The translations under genes and the position numbers were made by a program. The notes beneath the pieces are model-generated. The model was not told the DNA's origin, did not search any database, and saw nothing but the letters and a program-made list of their open reading frames with translations. Shown here in pieces: positions 32,043 through 40,413 of a stretch of 52,324 nucleotides of DNA (position 1 is the first letter of the stretch; every line of letters begins with the position of its first letter). Origin of the DNA: CAYZHV01 sp046541355 (lineage in GTDB: Bacteria > Spirochaetota > Spirochaetia > DSM-27196 > Alkalispirochaetaceae); NCBI GenBank assembly GCA_046541355.1, contig JBKHDM010000007.1, positions 1 through 52,324 of the forward strand. Direction: 5' to 3'.

Positions 32043-33558
32043 TGCCTGCCCCTCCCCCGGCCATCATGAGGCCGAGCTCATGCTCGTCGGTATCCGAAAC
32101 GTTCCTGATTCCCACAACTTTTCCATCGTAGATGACCGCGACCCGGTCGGCAACGTTGAGCACCTCGTCGAGGTCGAGGGAGACGAGAAAGACCGCCCTC
32201 CCCCGGTCCCGCTGTTCTACAAGAGCGGCGTGGACGTACTCGATCGCGCCAACGTCGAGACCTCGGGTCGGCTGGGAGGCAACAAGAACGTCGGGGTCAT
32301 GGCTCACCTCCCGGGCGATTATCACCTTCTGCTGGTTACCGCCGGAGAGCTCCCTGGCAAGATACCCCTCCTCGGGAGGCCGCACGTCGAAATCCTCGAT
32401 CAGTTTTTTGGCGTAGCCGGAGATCGCATCCCGGTCGAGAACCCCCCGCCGCGAGTACGGCTCCTCGCCGTAGATCTGGAGTACCAGATTCTCCGCGACA
32501 GTGTAATCGAGAACAAGGCCGCGCCGCTGCCGGTCCTCGGGGATGGAGGCGAGGCCACAGCGAAAAATCTCCCGGGGCGTGGCGTTCTGAAGCTCCCGGC
32601 CGGCCACCAGGAAACGGCCCGAGGCTACCTCCCGGATTCCCGTGAGAGCCTCTACCAGCTCGGTTTGTCCGTTGCCGTCAATACCTGCGAGAGCGAGAAT
32701 CTCACCCTTCATAACCTCGAGGGAGAAACCGTCCACGGCGTTAATGCCGCGACTGTCCTTGACCACCAGATCCTCGATGGCCAGAGCCACCTCACCCGGA
32801 TTCGCCTTCTCCTTTTTGACCTCGAGCTGGATCTCCCGCCCCACCATCTTAGAGGCGAGCTCCCGCTCGGTTGTCTCGGGGACGGAGACGGTATCTATGT
32901 ACCTGCCGCGACGGATGATCGTGCAGTTGTCCGCCACCATCTTGATTTCCTTTAGCTTGTGGGTGATCACGATAATGGTCTTACCCTCCTCGGTGAGGCT
33001 GGTCATGATCTTTACAAGCTCCTCGATCTCCTGGGGCGTCAGAACCGCCGTCGGCTCGTCGAGTATGAGGATGTCCGCGCCGCGATAAAGCGCCTTGAGG
33101 ATCTCAACGCGTTGCTGCATGCCTACGGAGATGTCCTGGATCTTCCGGGTCGGGTCGACCTTGAGGCCGTAGCGTTCCGACAGCTCCTGCACATCCTTGA
33201 CCGCCCGGGTCCGGTCGAGAATACCCGCTTTCCAGACCGTCTCCTGGCCGAGGATAATGTTCTCCGCCACCGTAAAGGGCTGGACGAGCATAAAGTGCTG
33301 GTGGACCATGCCTATCCCGTGGCCTATCGCCACGTTCGGGTTCTCCATCTCCACCTGCTCGCCCTGCACAAAGATCTTCCCCTCCTCCGGCTGCAGCAAC
33401 CCGTAAAGAACCTTCATAAGGGTTGTCTTTCCCGCCCCGTTCTCCCCGAGGAGCGCGTGTATCTCTCCCTTGTGGACGGTGAGGTCGATGCGGTCATTGG
33501 CAACAAAGTCGCCAAACCTCTTGGTGATTCCCCGCATCTCGACGACCGGGTTGTTCAT
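32035..33558 (-). CDS. ABC importer ATPase with two nucleotide-binding domains, BMP/nucleoside type
   Basis: 507 aa from the ATG at 33558. The first domain has Walker A GENGAGKTT, signature SVGMQQRVEILKAL and Walker B ILILDEPTAVLT. The second has the modified Walker A GIDGNGQTE, signature LSGGNQQKVIIAREV and VLVASQPTRGLD. This twin-domain layout is that of sugar/nucleoside importers (RbsA, YufO/NupO). It powers the two permeases encoded downstream. The in-frame region up to 33597 offers another start but no ribosome binding site; GAGG lies 13 bp before the chosen ATG. Confidence 0.95.
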   Translation of the reverse strand: MNNPVVEMRGITKRFGDFVANDRIDLTVHKGEIHALLGENGAGKTTLMKVLYGLLQPEEGKIFVQGEQVEMENPNVAIGHGIGMVHQHFMLVQPFTVAENIILGQETVWKAGILDRTRAVKDVQELSERYGLKVDPTRKIQDISVGMQQRVEILKALYRGADILILDEPTAVLTPQEIEELVKIMTSLTEEGKTIIVITHKLKEIKMVADNCTIIRRGRYIDTVSVPETTERELASKMVGREIQLEVKKEKANPGEVALAIEDLVVKDSRGINAVDGFSLEVMKGEILALAGIDGNGQTELVEALTGIREVASGRFLVAGRELQNATPREIFRCGLASIPEDRQRRGLVLDYTVAENLVLQIYGEEPYSRRGVLDRDAISGYAKKLIEDFDVRPPEEGYLARELSGGNQQKVIIAREVSHDPDVLVASQPTRGLDVGAIEYVHAALVEQRDRGRAVFLVSLDLDEVLNVADRVAVIYDGKVVGIRNVSDTDEHELGLMMAGGGAGNE

Positions 33559-33648
33559 GTCAATCTGTCGCCTCACGAGAGCCCCCCTGGCAGACAAAAA
33601 AGGCGAGCCGGCACCTACGTGCGGAAACGCTATAGCCGCACCGGCCGA

Positions 33649-33677
33649 CCCGCCGAAACCGTCAGTTCAGCGGCGGG
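33649..33677 (-). terminator. Hairpin directly after the bmp stop codon
   Basis: Minus strand CCCGCCG (33677-33671) pairs with CGGCGGG (33655-33649), loop 15 nt, starting at the base after the stop. No T tract follows, so it is more likely an mRNA-stabilising or partial-attenuation element that leaves binding-protein mRNA in excess over the transporter genes. Confidence 0.45.
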
Positions 33678-34709
33678 TTAGAGATTCGCCATGAACTCCT
33701 CAAAGGTCTCCTCGTTGAAGGGAACCTCGATTTCGCCGTCGATGATCTGCTGCCTGAGCTCGGCAACCTCATCGAGGATATCCTGGGGAACGTCCTCGTC
33801 GCTGGTCGGGGCGATGCCGACGCCATCCTCCGCGAGACCGTAGACGACCGTCCGTCCCCCTTCCCAGTTGCCGTCAACCAGCTGTTGCGCAACGTTGTAC
33901 ATCGCCTGGCCCACCTGCTTCATAGCGGAGGTGAGAACGTGCTCCGGAGCGAGGTCGTTCTGGTCCCGGTCGACACCGATCGCAAAGGCGTCCTGCTCAC
34001 GAGCAGCCTCGATGACGCCGTCACCGACGCCCCCGGCGGCGTGAAAGACGATGTCCGCATCCTGGCGATACATGTTGGTGGCGATACTCTTACCGATCGC
34101 GGCGTCCGTAAAACTCTCGGCGTACTGGCGAAGAACCTCAACGTCCTGATTCGCATACATCACCCCGGCGTGGTAACCGTAATCAAAGGCGTCGATTACC
34201 TGACCCTCGATACCACCGACAAATCCGACTGTACCCGTTTCGGTCATTCGGCCGGCGATGTAACCAACGAGGAAACTCGCCTGCTCAGCCTGAAACACAA
34301 TACCGATCAGGTTGTCCGGATAGCTGTCCCAGGCATAGTCGATGATCGCGTAGCGCTGGTCCGGGTTGAGGTCTGCCTGAGTCCGGATGGCGTCGGCCAT
34401 GAGAAAGCCGATACCCCAGATGAGGTCGTTGCCGGCGTCGTAGAGCGCCTGAAGGTTCGGCTCATAGTCGGACTCCTGGGTCGACTCGAGGTAGGAAACC
34501 TCCACCTCCCCGAAGTCCTCCTGAGCCTGCTGCAGTCCCTCCCAGGCAGACTGGTTGAAGCTCTGGTCGTTTACTCCACCGACGTCGGTAACCATCGCAA
34601 TGTTGATGGTCTCCTCATCGGCGGCTGCGTCCTCGCCCTGTCCGCCGGCGTACACCATGCCGGCCGCAACGAGCAGCGATAGAAGAAGCAGCGTTACTCT
34701 CTTTATCAT
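33678..34709 (-). CDS. BMP-family nucleoside-binding protein (PnrA/BmpA-like)
   Basis: 343 aa from the ATG at 34709 (GGGAGG upstream). The mature region has the BMP pattern: INIAMVTDVGGVNDQSFNQSAWEGLQ, GNDLIWGIGFLMADAIRTQADLNPDQRYAIID, AEQASFLVGYIAGRMTETGTVGFVGG, and ADIVFHAAGGVGDGVIEAA followed by IGVDRDQND. In Treponema pallidum the homologue PnrA binds purine nucleosides. The signal peptide ends MVYAGGQGED, with no Cys, so it is not a classical lipoprotein although most family members are. It leads the operon bmp-ATPase-permease-permease and has a promoter with a perfect TTGACA. Confidence 0.94.
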   Translation of the reverse strand: MIKRVTLLLLSLLVAAGMVYAGGQGEDAAADEETINIAMVTDVGGVNDQSFNQSAWEGLQQAQEDFGEVEVSYLESTQESDYEPNLQALYDAGNDLIWGIGFLMADAIRTQADLNPDQRYAIIDYAWDSYPDNLIGIVFQAEQASFLVGYIAGRMTETGTVGFVGGIEGQVIDAFDYGYHAGVMYANQDVEVLRQYAESFTDAAIGKSIATNMYRQDADIVFHAAGGVGDGVIEAAREQDAFAIGVDRDQNDLAPEHVLTSAMKQVGQAMYNVAQQLVDGNWEGGRTVVYGLAEDGVGIAPTSDEDVPQDILDEVAELRQQIIDGEIEVPFNEETFEEFMANL

Positions 34710-34756
34710 TCTGTCCTCCCTTTTCTGGTCAGAAATATCCGAAAAATCTGCTGGCA

Positions 34757-34785
34757 ACGGTAATCGTCCGCCCTGGGGGTGTCAA
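34757..34785 (-). promoter_or_regulatory. Promoter of the BMP importer operon
   Basis: Minus strand TTGACA (34785-34780), perfect -35, then 17 bp and TACCGT (34762-34757). About 40 nt of leader follow before the ATG. Confidence 0.5.
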
Positions 34786-34819
34786 GCATCCTGGGCCGCG
34801 GTAGTGGAAAAATAGACGG

Positions 34820-34981
34820 TGCTGTCCTCCACCCTGGGGATACAACGGTGCGTAACTCCAGGTAGAGCGATCAGATGCGGGAGAGACGGATGGTCCACGT
34901 TACGAAATCACGTTTTTATCGATCTATTTCTTTTTGCGGCAACGGTTTATCCGTTTTCTATCCCCAGGGTTGAGGACAGCA
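34820..34981. mobile_element. MITE-like inverted-repeat element, copy 4 (162 bp)
   Basis: Repeats 34820-34841 and 34960-34981 match at 21 of 22 positions. The outer ends are TG and CA rather than TA. CGTAACTCC near the left repeat is shared with copy 3. It lies between the BMP operon promoter and the end of the thymidine-kinase-like gene, 34 bp from that stop codon. Confidence 0.8.
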
Positions 34982-35015
34982 GGGACAGGACGCCCGGCTT
35001 TTGTGACGGGCGAAA

Positions 35016-36134
35016 CTACAACGTCATCGGTCGACCGTTGTCGCCGAGTCGCCGGCGCAGATACTCACGGTCGAGACCGAGGGTATCCACCAGCTCTCTC
35101 AGGTGCGCCTCGGAGAGGAGATTCTGCTCGACATAGAGGTAGCAGACAGCTCGCTCTGCGAGGCAGGGAACCGACAGGGCGTTTCGACAGAGGTGGTCAG
35201 GGTCGGGATAACGCTCTGCGATGTGGCGTTCGAGCATCGACTCTCCCTCCCCCCGGTTCATAGCCTCGAGTTCCCCGAAAAGGGGGCCGAGATTACCCCG
35301 ACTCGCCTCGCTGCCGAGGGGTTTGAGGTGGAGGTAGGTGTACTCTTTGCCCGGCAGGTAGTGGTGCTCGTCGCAACGGGTCGCGTAATCCGGCTCGAGA
35401 GGATCCCGTTTCGCCGCATCGCCACCGATGATGATCAGGGGATCGAAGTAGAGGGCGGGACACTCCCGGCCTTCCACGGTGTAATAACGATAGGTGTAAA
35501 GGGAGTCGGTGAGGCAATCGTGATGTTCGCAGTAGGCTGTCAGTGGAAAGATATCGGTGGCGACTTCGAGAAGGAGCTGGGCGGTCTGATTAAAGATCGT
35601 CCTGCGGAAGTTGAGGATCAGGGTGGGACAGATAAAAACAAGCCCCCGCTGCTCACTCGCCCGGTGGATCACGTAGGCGAGCCGCTCATCATAGAAGGAT
35701 GCCTCGTCGAGAACCCAGGTGCCGACCTCGGGGTGAGAATCGATGAGGCGCTCGAGGCCGTAGGAGCTCTCGATTTCGGCGATACTCCCTCCGAGGCGCT
35801 CGTACCCGCCACGGTAGGCGAGGGCGTCCTCGGGATAGTCCGCAAAGCGCCCGCGGTCGAGGGCGGATCGGACAAAAAAGACTCTCCGCCGATCCGCGGC
35901 GCCTGTTGAAACACGCCGGGCGAGGGCCTCGGACTTCTCGAGGGCGACCTGTGAGTCCCTCCAGATCCGCGAGGAGTACTCGGTCTTACCGGAGCCCATC
36001 GGGCCCATCACCAGAATCCGCCGGGAGCCACGGGTAAAGTCGAAGTGACTCACCGGCTTGTGCACACGAAAGGAGGGAAGACCGAGACTCTTTAGAAAGG
36101 AGGTAGCATCACCGTTGGTGAGGGCGTCTGACAT
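35016..36134 (-). CDS. Divergent thymidine-kinase-like protein with C-terminal extension
   Basis: 372 aa from the ATG at 36134, about twice a bacterial thymidine kinase. P-loop GPMGSGKTEYSSR (residues 44-56), the DExxFY segment WVLDEASFYDERL (E144 in the place of the catalytic Glu), TLILNFRRTIF resembling the DFR-PF segment, and a zinc site made of C202/C207 and C254/H257. These are the features of type II thymidine kinases in order. Residues after about 260 (roughly 110 aa) have no match I recognise. An enlarged insert between P-loop and DEA segment (about 85 residues) is also unusual. Deoxynucleoside phosphorylation is inferred and would suit the nucleoside importer next door. Confidence 0.7.
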   Translation of the reverse strand: MSDALTNGDATSFLKSLGLPSFRVHKPVSHFDFTRGSRRILVMGPMGSGKTEYSSRIWRDSQVALEKSEALARRVSTGAADRRRVFFVRSALDRGRFADYPEDALAYRGGYERLGGSIAEIESSYGLERLIDSHPEVGTWVLDEASFYDERLAYVIHRASEQRGLVFICPTLILNFRRTIFNQTAQLLLEVATDIFPLTAYCEHHDCLTDSLYTYRYYTVEGRECPALYFDPLIIIGGDAAKRDPLEPDYATRCDEHHYLPGKEYTYLHLKPLGSEASRGNLGPLFGELEAMNRGEGESMLERHIAERYPDPDHLCRNALSVPCLAERAVCYLYVEQNLLSEAHLRELVDTLGLDREYLRRRLGDNGRPMTL

Positions 36135-36299
36135 GGTGGCCCTGTTATAACCGCCCTGAGCCCAGTCTCGCAACCTCACGGCAACGGCTCTTCCTTCGAC
36201 AAGCTTCAGCTGTGGCTTTCCCCGCTTCGACCGATGCGGCCTCCGGCAGTCGCTCCCGCAATGTGGACTGCCCGCGCCCGAGGCAAGTACACTGTAGCC

Positions 36300-38489
36300 A
36301 TGGCCAAGACGATATTTGTTTCAAACAGGCTTTCTACGACGGCCAGGCTCTCCCCGGAGGGGGAGATTTCCTTTAAGCGGAGCGTCGGCGGCCTTGCCAC
36401 GGGCCTGAGCACGATCCACGAGCAGGAGGAGAGTCTCTGGATAGGATGGAGCGGCCTTACCACCGAGGAGGTCAGCGAGGAGCAGCGTGAGTATATCTTC
36501 TCCACCCTTCTGGAGGAGTACAAGTGCGTGGCAGTGGACGTCAACCAGGGGGAGCTCGACCTGTTCTACGCGGGCTTCTGCAACCGGACGATCTGGCCCC
36601 TCTTTCACTACTTTACGACCTTTACCGACTACGACGAGAACACCTGGCGCGCCTACGAGGTGGTAAACGAGAAGTTTTTCAATCAGGTGGCCTCCTACGC
36701 CGAGGATGGAGACCTCATCTGGGTCCACGACTATCAGCTGATGCTCCTGCCTCGCCTCATCAAGGAGCGGTTTCCCAACTCGCCAGTTGGTTTCTTTCTC
36801 CACATACCCTTTCCATCCTACGAGGTGTTCCGTAACCTGCCGTGGCGAAACGAGATCCTCAACGGCCTGCTCGGCTCCGACCTCATCGGCTTTCACACCT
36901 ACGACTATGCCCGCCACTTCCTGTCGAGCATCCGGCGACTTATCGGCTACGAGCACCGCCTCGCAACCGTCACCCTCGAGGACCGGGTTGCGAGCGTAGA
37001 TGTCTTTCCTATGGGCATCGACTTTGACAAGTACAACGACTCGTCCCTCCAACCGGAGGTACAGGAGCACTACCGGCAGATCAGCGACCAGCTCACCGGG
37101 CAGAAGATGATTCTCTCGGTGGACCGGCTGGACTACAGCAAAGGCATACTCTCAAGACTCCACGGCTTTCGCCGGTTCCTCGAGGAGAACCCGGAATACC
37201 TGGAGCAGGTAACAATGGTTCTTATTGTCTCTCCCTCCCGGGAGAACGTCGAGGAGTACCAGGCACTGAAGCGGGAGATCGATGAGCTTATCGGGGAGGT
37301 AAACGGCGGCTACCAGCAGATGGGGTGGACGCCGATCTGGTACTTCTACCGGACCCTTCCCTTTGATGAGCTCACCGCGCTCTACCAGCGGGCGGACCTC
37401 CTTCTGGTGACCGCCCTGAGGGACGGGATGAACCTGATCGCCAAGGAGTACGTCGCCGCTAAACGGGACGAGACGGGTATCGTCGTTCTAAGCGAGACCG
37501 CCGGCGCCGCGAGGGAGATGAGCGAGGCGCTCATCATCAACCCTTTCGACCAGGAGGGGATCGCCGGGGCGATTCGCGAAGGGCTGCAGATGCCCGAGAA
37601 GGAGCAGAAAGAGCGACATCGACGGATCAGGGAGCGGCTGTCCCGGTACAACGTCGAGTACTGGGCCAAGGACTTCGTAACAAAGCTTCGCAAGGTGCAC
37701 CAGCTTCAGAAGCAGCACTTCGCCCGGTACCTCACAAGCGCCCGGCAGAAGGAGCTGATCCAGCAGTACGCAAAGGCGAAAAAGCGGCTACTCTTCCTCG
37801 ACTACGACGGAACCATACGTCGCTTTACCAAACGGCCCTCCCAGGCGGAACCGGACGCTCTCCTCCTCGACCTGCTGCGCCGCCTATCGGCCGAGGAGGG
37901 TAACGAGGTTGTCGTTATAAGCGGACGGGACCGGGATGTCCTCGACGCGTGGCTCGGCTTCCTCGATGTCTCGGTCGCGGCGGGCCACGGTATCTGGATA
38001 CGCGAGCGACGGGGGGAGTGGAGCCTCCTGGAGGAGGTGAACGACGAGTGGAAGTCGAAGATCGAGCCGCTGATCCAGTTCTTCGTGGACCGGACTCCCG
38101 GCTCCGACCTCGAGGAGAAGGACTACTCCCTCGCCTGGCACTACCGCAACGCGGAGCCGGAGCTCGCCGCGGTCCGCCTCTCCGAGCTCAAGGACGCCCT
38201 TCTGAGCTTTACCAGCAACCTCGATCTCTCCCTGCTCGAGGGAAACAACGTCCTCGAGGTAAAGCCGAGCGCCTTTGACAAGGGTCGAGCCGTTCTGCGC
38301 TGGCTCGCCGAGGCTGACTGGGACTTTGTTCTCGCCGCAGGGGACGACCACACCGACGAGTATATGTTCGAGGCGCTCTCGGGACGGGGTAACACAATCA
38401 AGGTCGGCGTCGGCATGTCCGCCGCGGAGTACTACGTGGAGAAGGTCGAAGATGTTCGCAGTCTCCTCGAGGCGATGCTCGCCACCTGA
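36300..38489 (+). CDS. otsAB: Trehalose-6-phosphate synthase/phosphatase fusion
   Basis: 729 aa. Residues 1 to about 470 are a GT20 synthase (IFVSNRL, VHDYQLMLLPRLIKERFP, IGFHTYDYARHF, SVDRLDYSKGI, VTALRDGMNLIAKEYVA). About 490-729 are a HAD phosphatase (LLFLDYDGTIRRF, VVVISGRDRDVLDAWL, AAGDDHTDEYMFEAL). It makes trehalose from UDP- or ADP-glucose and glucose-6-phosphate in one polypeptide, a common route to the compatible solute used against salt and desiccation. The start is the ATG at 36300, chosen because the family begins at IFVSNR; the ribosome binding site is weak. Monocistronic as far as can be seen. Confidence 0.95.
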   Translation: MAKTIFVSNRLSTTARLSPEGEISFKRSVGGLATGLSTIHEQEESLWIGWSGLTTEEVSEEQREYIFSTLLEEYKCVAVDVNQGELDLFYAGFCNRTIWPLFHYFTTFTDYDENTWRAYEVVNEKFFNQVASYAEDGDLIWVHDYQLMLLPRLIKERFPNSPVGFFLHIPFPSYEVFRNLPWRNEILNGLLGSDLIGFHTYDYARHFLSSIRRLIGYEHRLATVTLEDRVASVDVFPMGIDFDKYNDSSLQPEVQEHYRQISDQLTGQKMILSVDRLDYSKGILSRLHGFRRFLEENPEYLEQVTMVLIVSPSRENVEEYQALKREIDELIGEVNGGYQQMGWTPIWYFYRTLPFDELTALYQRADLLLVTALRDGMNLIAKEYVAAKRDETGIVVLSETAGAAREMSEALIINPFDQEGIAGAIREGLQMPEKEQKERHRRIRERLSRYNVEYWAKDFVTKLRKVHQLQKQHFARYLTSARQKELIQQYAKAKKRLLFLDYDGTIRRFTKRPSQAEPDALLLDLLRRLSAEEGNEVVVISGRDRDVLDAWLGFLDVSVAAGHGIWIRERRGEWSLLEEVNDEWKSKIEPLIQFFVDRTPGSDLEEKDYSLAWHYRNAEPELAAVRLSELKDALLSFTSNLDLSLLEGNNVLEVKPSAFDKGRAVLRWLAEADWDFVLAAGDDHTDEYMFEALSGRGNTIKVGVGMSAAEYYVEKVEDVRSLLEAMLAT

Positions 38490-38544
38490 GCCCGCCCCGG
38501 GCGGTCGCGAAACAGTGGCCGAAGGGCTCGCACACGCCGTGGGT

Positions 38545-39258
38545 CTACCCCTCGGCGCGAACCTGGTTCCTGAGCACACCGATACCTTCGATCTCTACCT
38601 CAACCGTGTCACCGTCGGCGAGGGGGCCGACACCGCTCGGAGTCCCGGTGAGGATGATATCCCCGACCTCCAGGGTGAAGTTCCGGGAGATAAAGGCGAT
38701 TGTCTCGGCCAGGGAAAAGATCATCTGGCTCGTACGCCCCTGCTGTCTCAGCTCGCCGTTGACCCGGCACGTTACTTCGAGGTCCTCTACCCCCGGAAGC
38801 TCTGCTGCCGGCACCACCCGGGGGCCGAGGGGGCAGAAGGTGTCAAAGGACTTGCCCCGGAACCAGCCGGACCGGTCGCCGTTCTGGAGGTTTCGCTGGC
38901 TGATATCATTGGCGCAGGTGAAGCCGAAGATGTGCTCGAGGGCGCGGTCCACAGGGATCTGCTTACCCTCCTTTCCGATGATCACTGCGAGCTCCGCCTC
39001 GTGGTCGGTCCGCGGTTCCTCGAACCCGTAGCTTTGGAGAATCGAAGGCAAGAGGATCTGCTCATCCGGCCCGATAATGCTCGAGGGAAGCTTGTTGAAC
39101 AGCACAGGCTCCGCCGGTCGCTCAGGGTCGAAGCCCCGGACCTTTACCGAGAGACTCTCCTGGATGTGGGCGTCGTAGTTGAGACCGAGACAGACAATCT
39201 TGCCCGGTGCGATATCCATTGTTTTGCTGCCGTCGGAGACTGGTAACGTTAGATTCAT
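38545..39258 (-). CDS. Fumarylacetoacetate-hydrolase-family enzyme
   Basis: 237 aa from the ATG at 39258 (AGGTGG 5 bp upstream). Family motifs: VCLGLNYDAHIQES, ELAVIIGKEGKQI with the metal-binding Glu, FGFTCANDISQRNLQ, KSFDTFCPLGP and LTGTPSGVGPLADGD. Members hydrolyse or decarboxylate acylpyruvates and 2-oxo acids (YcgM/FAHD1 type). The size fits a single-domain acylpyruvase or oxaloacetate decarboxylase; the substrate is not decidable. Divergent from the aminotransferase gene, 51 bp apart. Confidence 0.93.
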   Translation of the reverse strand: MNLTLPVSDGSKTMDIAPGKIVCLGLNYDAHIQESLSVKVRGFDPERPAEPVLFNKLPSSIIGPDEQILLPSILQSYGFEEPRTDHEAELAVIIGKEGKQIPVDRALEHIFGFTCANDISQRNLQNGDRSGWFRGKSFDTFCPLGPRVVPAAELPGVEDLEVTCRVNGELRQQGRTSQMIFSLAETIAFISRNFTLEVGDIILTGTPSGVGPLADGDTVEVEIEGIGVLRNQVRAEG

Positions 39259-39309
39259 CTTTCCACCTTTCATCTCGCGGTAGTATACAGTAAGGGGAGG
39301 TACGAGGCG

Positions 39310-40413
39310 ATGATCCGTCCACGAGAGGCGATCGAGGGGCTCGAGGCGAGTTACCATGGGGGGATACAGGTTCACGATCTCGAGGGGGTGCGTCGGGAGG
39401 AGCTCATCGACTTCAGCGTCAGCGCAAATCCCTACCCTCCCCCGGACTCGGTTGTCGCCGCCGCGAGGAGGGTGCCGATCGAGCGATACCCGGACAGTCG
39501 GGCGCGCCGGCTCCAGGGCGCCCTTGCCCGCCTCAACGGCCTCGAGGAGGAGCAGATAGCGGTCGTAAACGGCACCTCTCAGGCGCTCTGGCTCATCGCT
39601 TTAGCCTATCTCTCCCCGGGGGATACGGTACTCACCTTCCCCCCGACCTACAGCGACTACAGGATGGTCTCGAGGATGATGGGAGCAAAGACCGTTGAGC
39701 TTCCCACCCGACGAGAGGACGCCTTCAAGCCCGACATCACCGCCGCGGCAAAGCTCATAACCTCGGATCGGATACGGGTCGCCTGGCTCTGCAATCCAAA
39801 CAACCCGACAAGCAGCTGTCTCTCCGAGGAGGAGCTCGAGCCGCTTCTTGTCGCCTGCAGCGCCGCGGGGACCCTTCTGGTTCTCGACGAGGCGTACGCG
39901 AACTTTGCGCCCCGCAGGCCGGAAAGCGAGAAACTGGTTGACCGGTACCCGCTGCTCCTGATGCGGTCGATGACCAAGGACTTCAATCTCAACGCCCTGC
40001 GTCTCGGCTACATCGCCGCCCACCCGGAGATAGCGAGGGTGATCGATCGGGTACAGCCTCCCTGGAGTGTCAACACCCCCGCCGAGGAGGCGGGCCTTGC
40101 GGCTCTCGAGGAGCTCGACTACTACCGGGATAGCTGGCGAAAGACCGGGGAGCTCACCGAGGAGCTCGGCGCGGGGATGGAGGAGATCGGCTTTACCCGT
40201 TACCCGGCGGGGTGCAACTTCCAGCTCTTTCAGGGACCTGAAAACCTCCAGCTCGCCTCGAGGCTCTGGGAGCGGGGGATGAAGATCCGTGACTGCACAT
40301 CCTTCGGCCTCCCCGGATTCTTTCGAATCGGCACCGCCTCGAGAGAGGCGAACCTCAGGCTGCTCAAAGCGGTCACCGAGATCTACTCGACCGGAACCGG
40401 ATCTCCGAGGTAG
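39310..40413 (+). CDS. Class I/II aminotransferase, HisC/CobD-like
   Basis: 367 aa. LIDFSVSANPYPPP, NGTSQALWLIALAYLSPGDTVLTFPPTYSDY, CNPNNPTSS, LLVLDEAYANF and SMTKDFNLNALRLGY (PLP Lys in SMTKD) place it in the histidinol-phosphate aminotransferase / threonine-phosphate decarboxylase group. No his or cob genes adjoin it, so the substrate is open. If it is CobD-like it would belong to cobalamin synthesis, of interest because a B12-fold regulator is also in the window, but nothing here decides that. The 3' end overlaps the convergent SanA-like gene by 31 bp. Confidence 0.88.
   Translation: MIRPREAIEGLEASYHGGIQVHDLEGVRREELIDFSVSANPYPPPDSVVAAARRVPIERYPDSRARRLQGALARLNGLEEEQIAVVNGTSQALWLIALAYLSPGDTVLTFPPTYSDYRMVSRMMGAKTVELPTRREDAFKPDITAAAKLITSDRIRVAWLCNPNNPTSSCLSEEELEPLLVACSAAGTLLVLDEAYANFAPRRPESEKLVDRYPLLLMRSMTKDFNLNALRLGYIAAHPEIARVIDRVQPPWSVNTPAEEAGLAALEELDYYRDSWRKTGELTEELGAGMEEIGFTRYPAGCNFQLFQGPENLQLASRLWERGMKIRDCTSFGLPGFFRIGTASREANLRLLKAVTEIYSTGTGSPR

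Noticed and set aside
3257..34981. The four inverted-repeat elements as CRISPR repeats or phage attachment sites
   Set aside because: They are single, kilobases apart, with paired inverted ends; no integrase or phage gene lies nearby.
39310..40413. Firm call of CobD (cobalamin synthesis) to link with the B12-type regulator
   Set aside because: The sequence fits the broad HisC/CobD group; nothing visible separates the two and no cob genes adjoin it.
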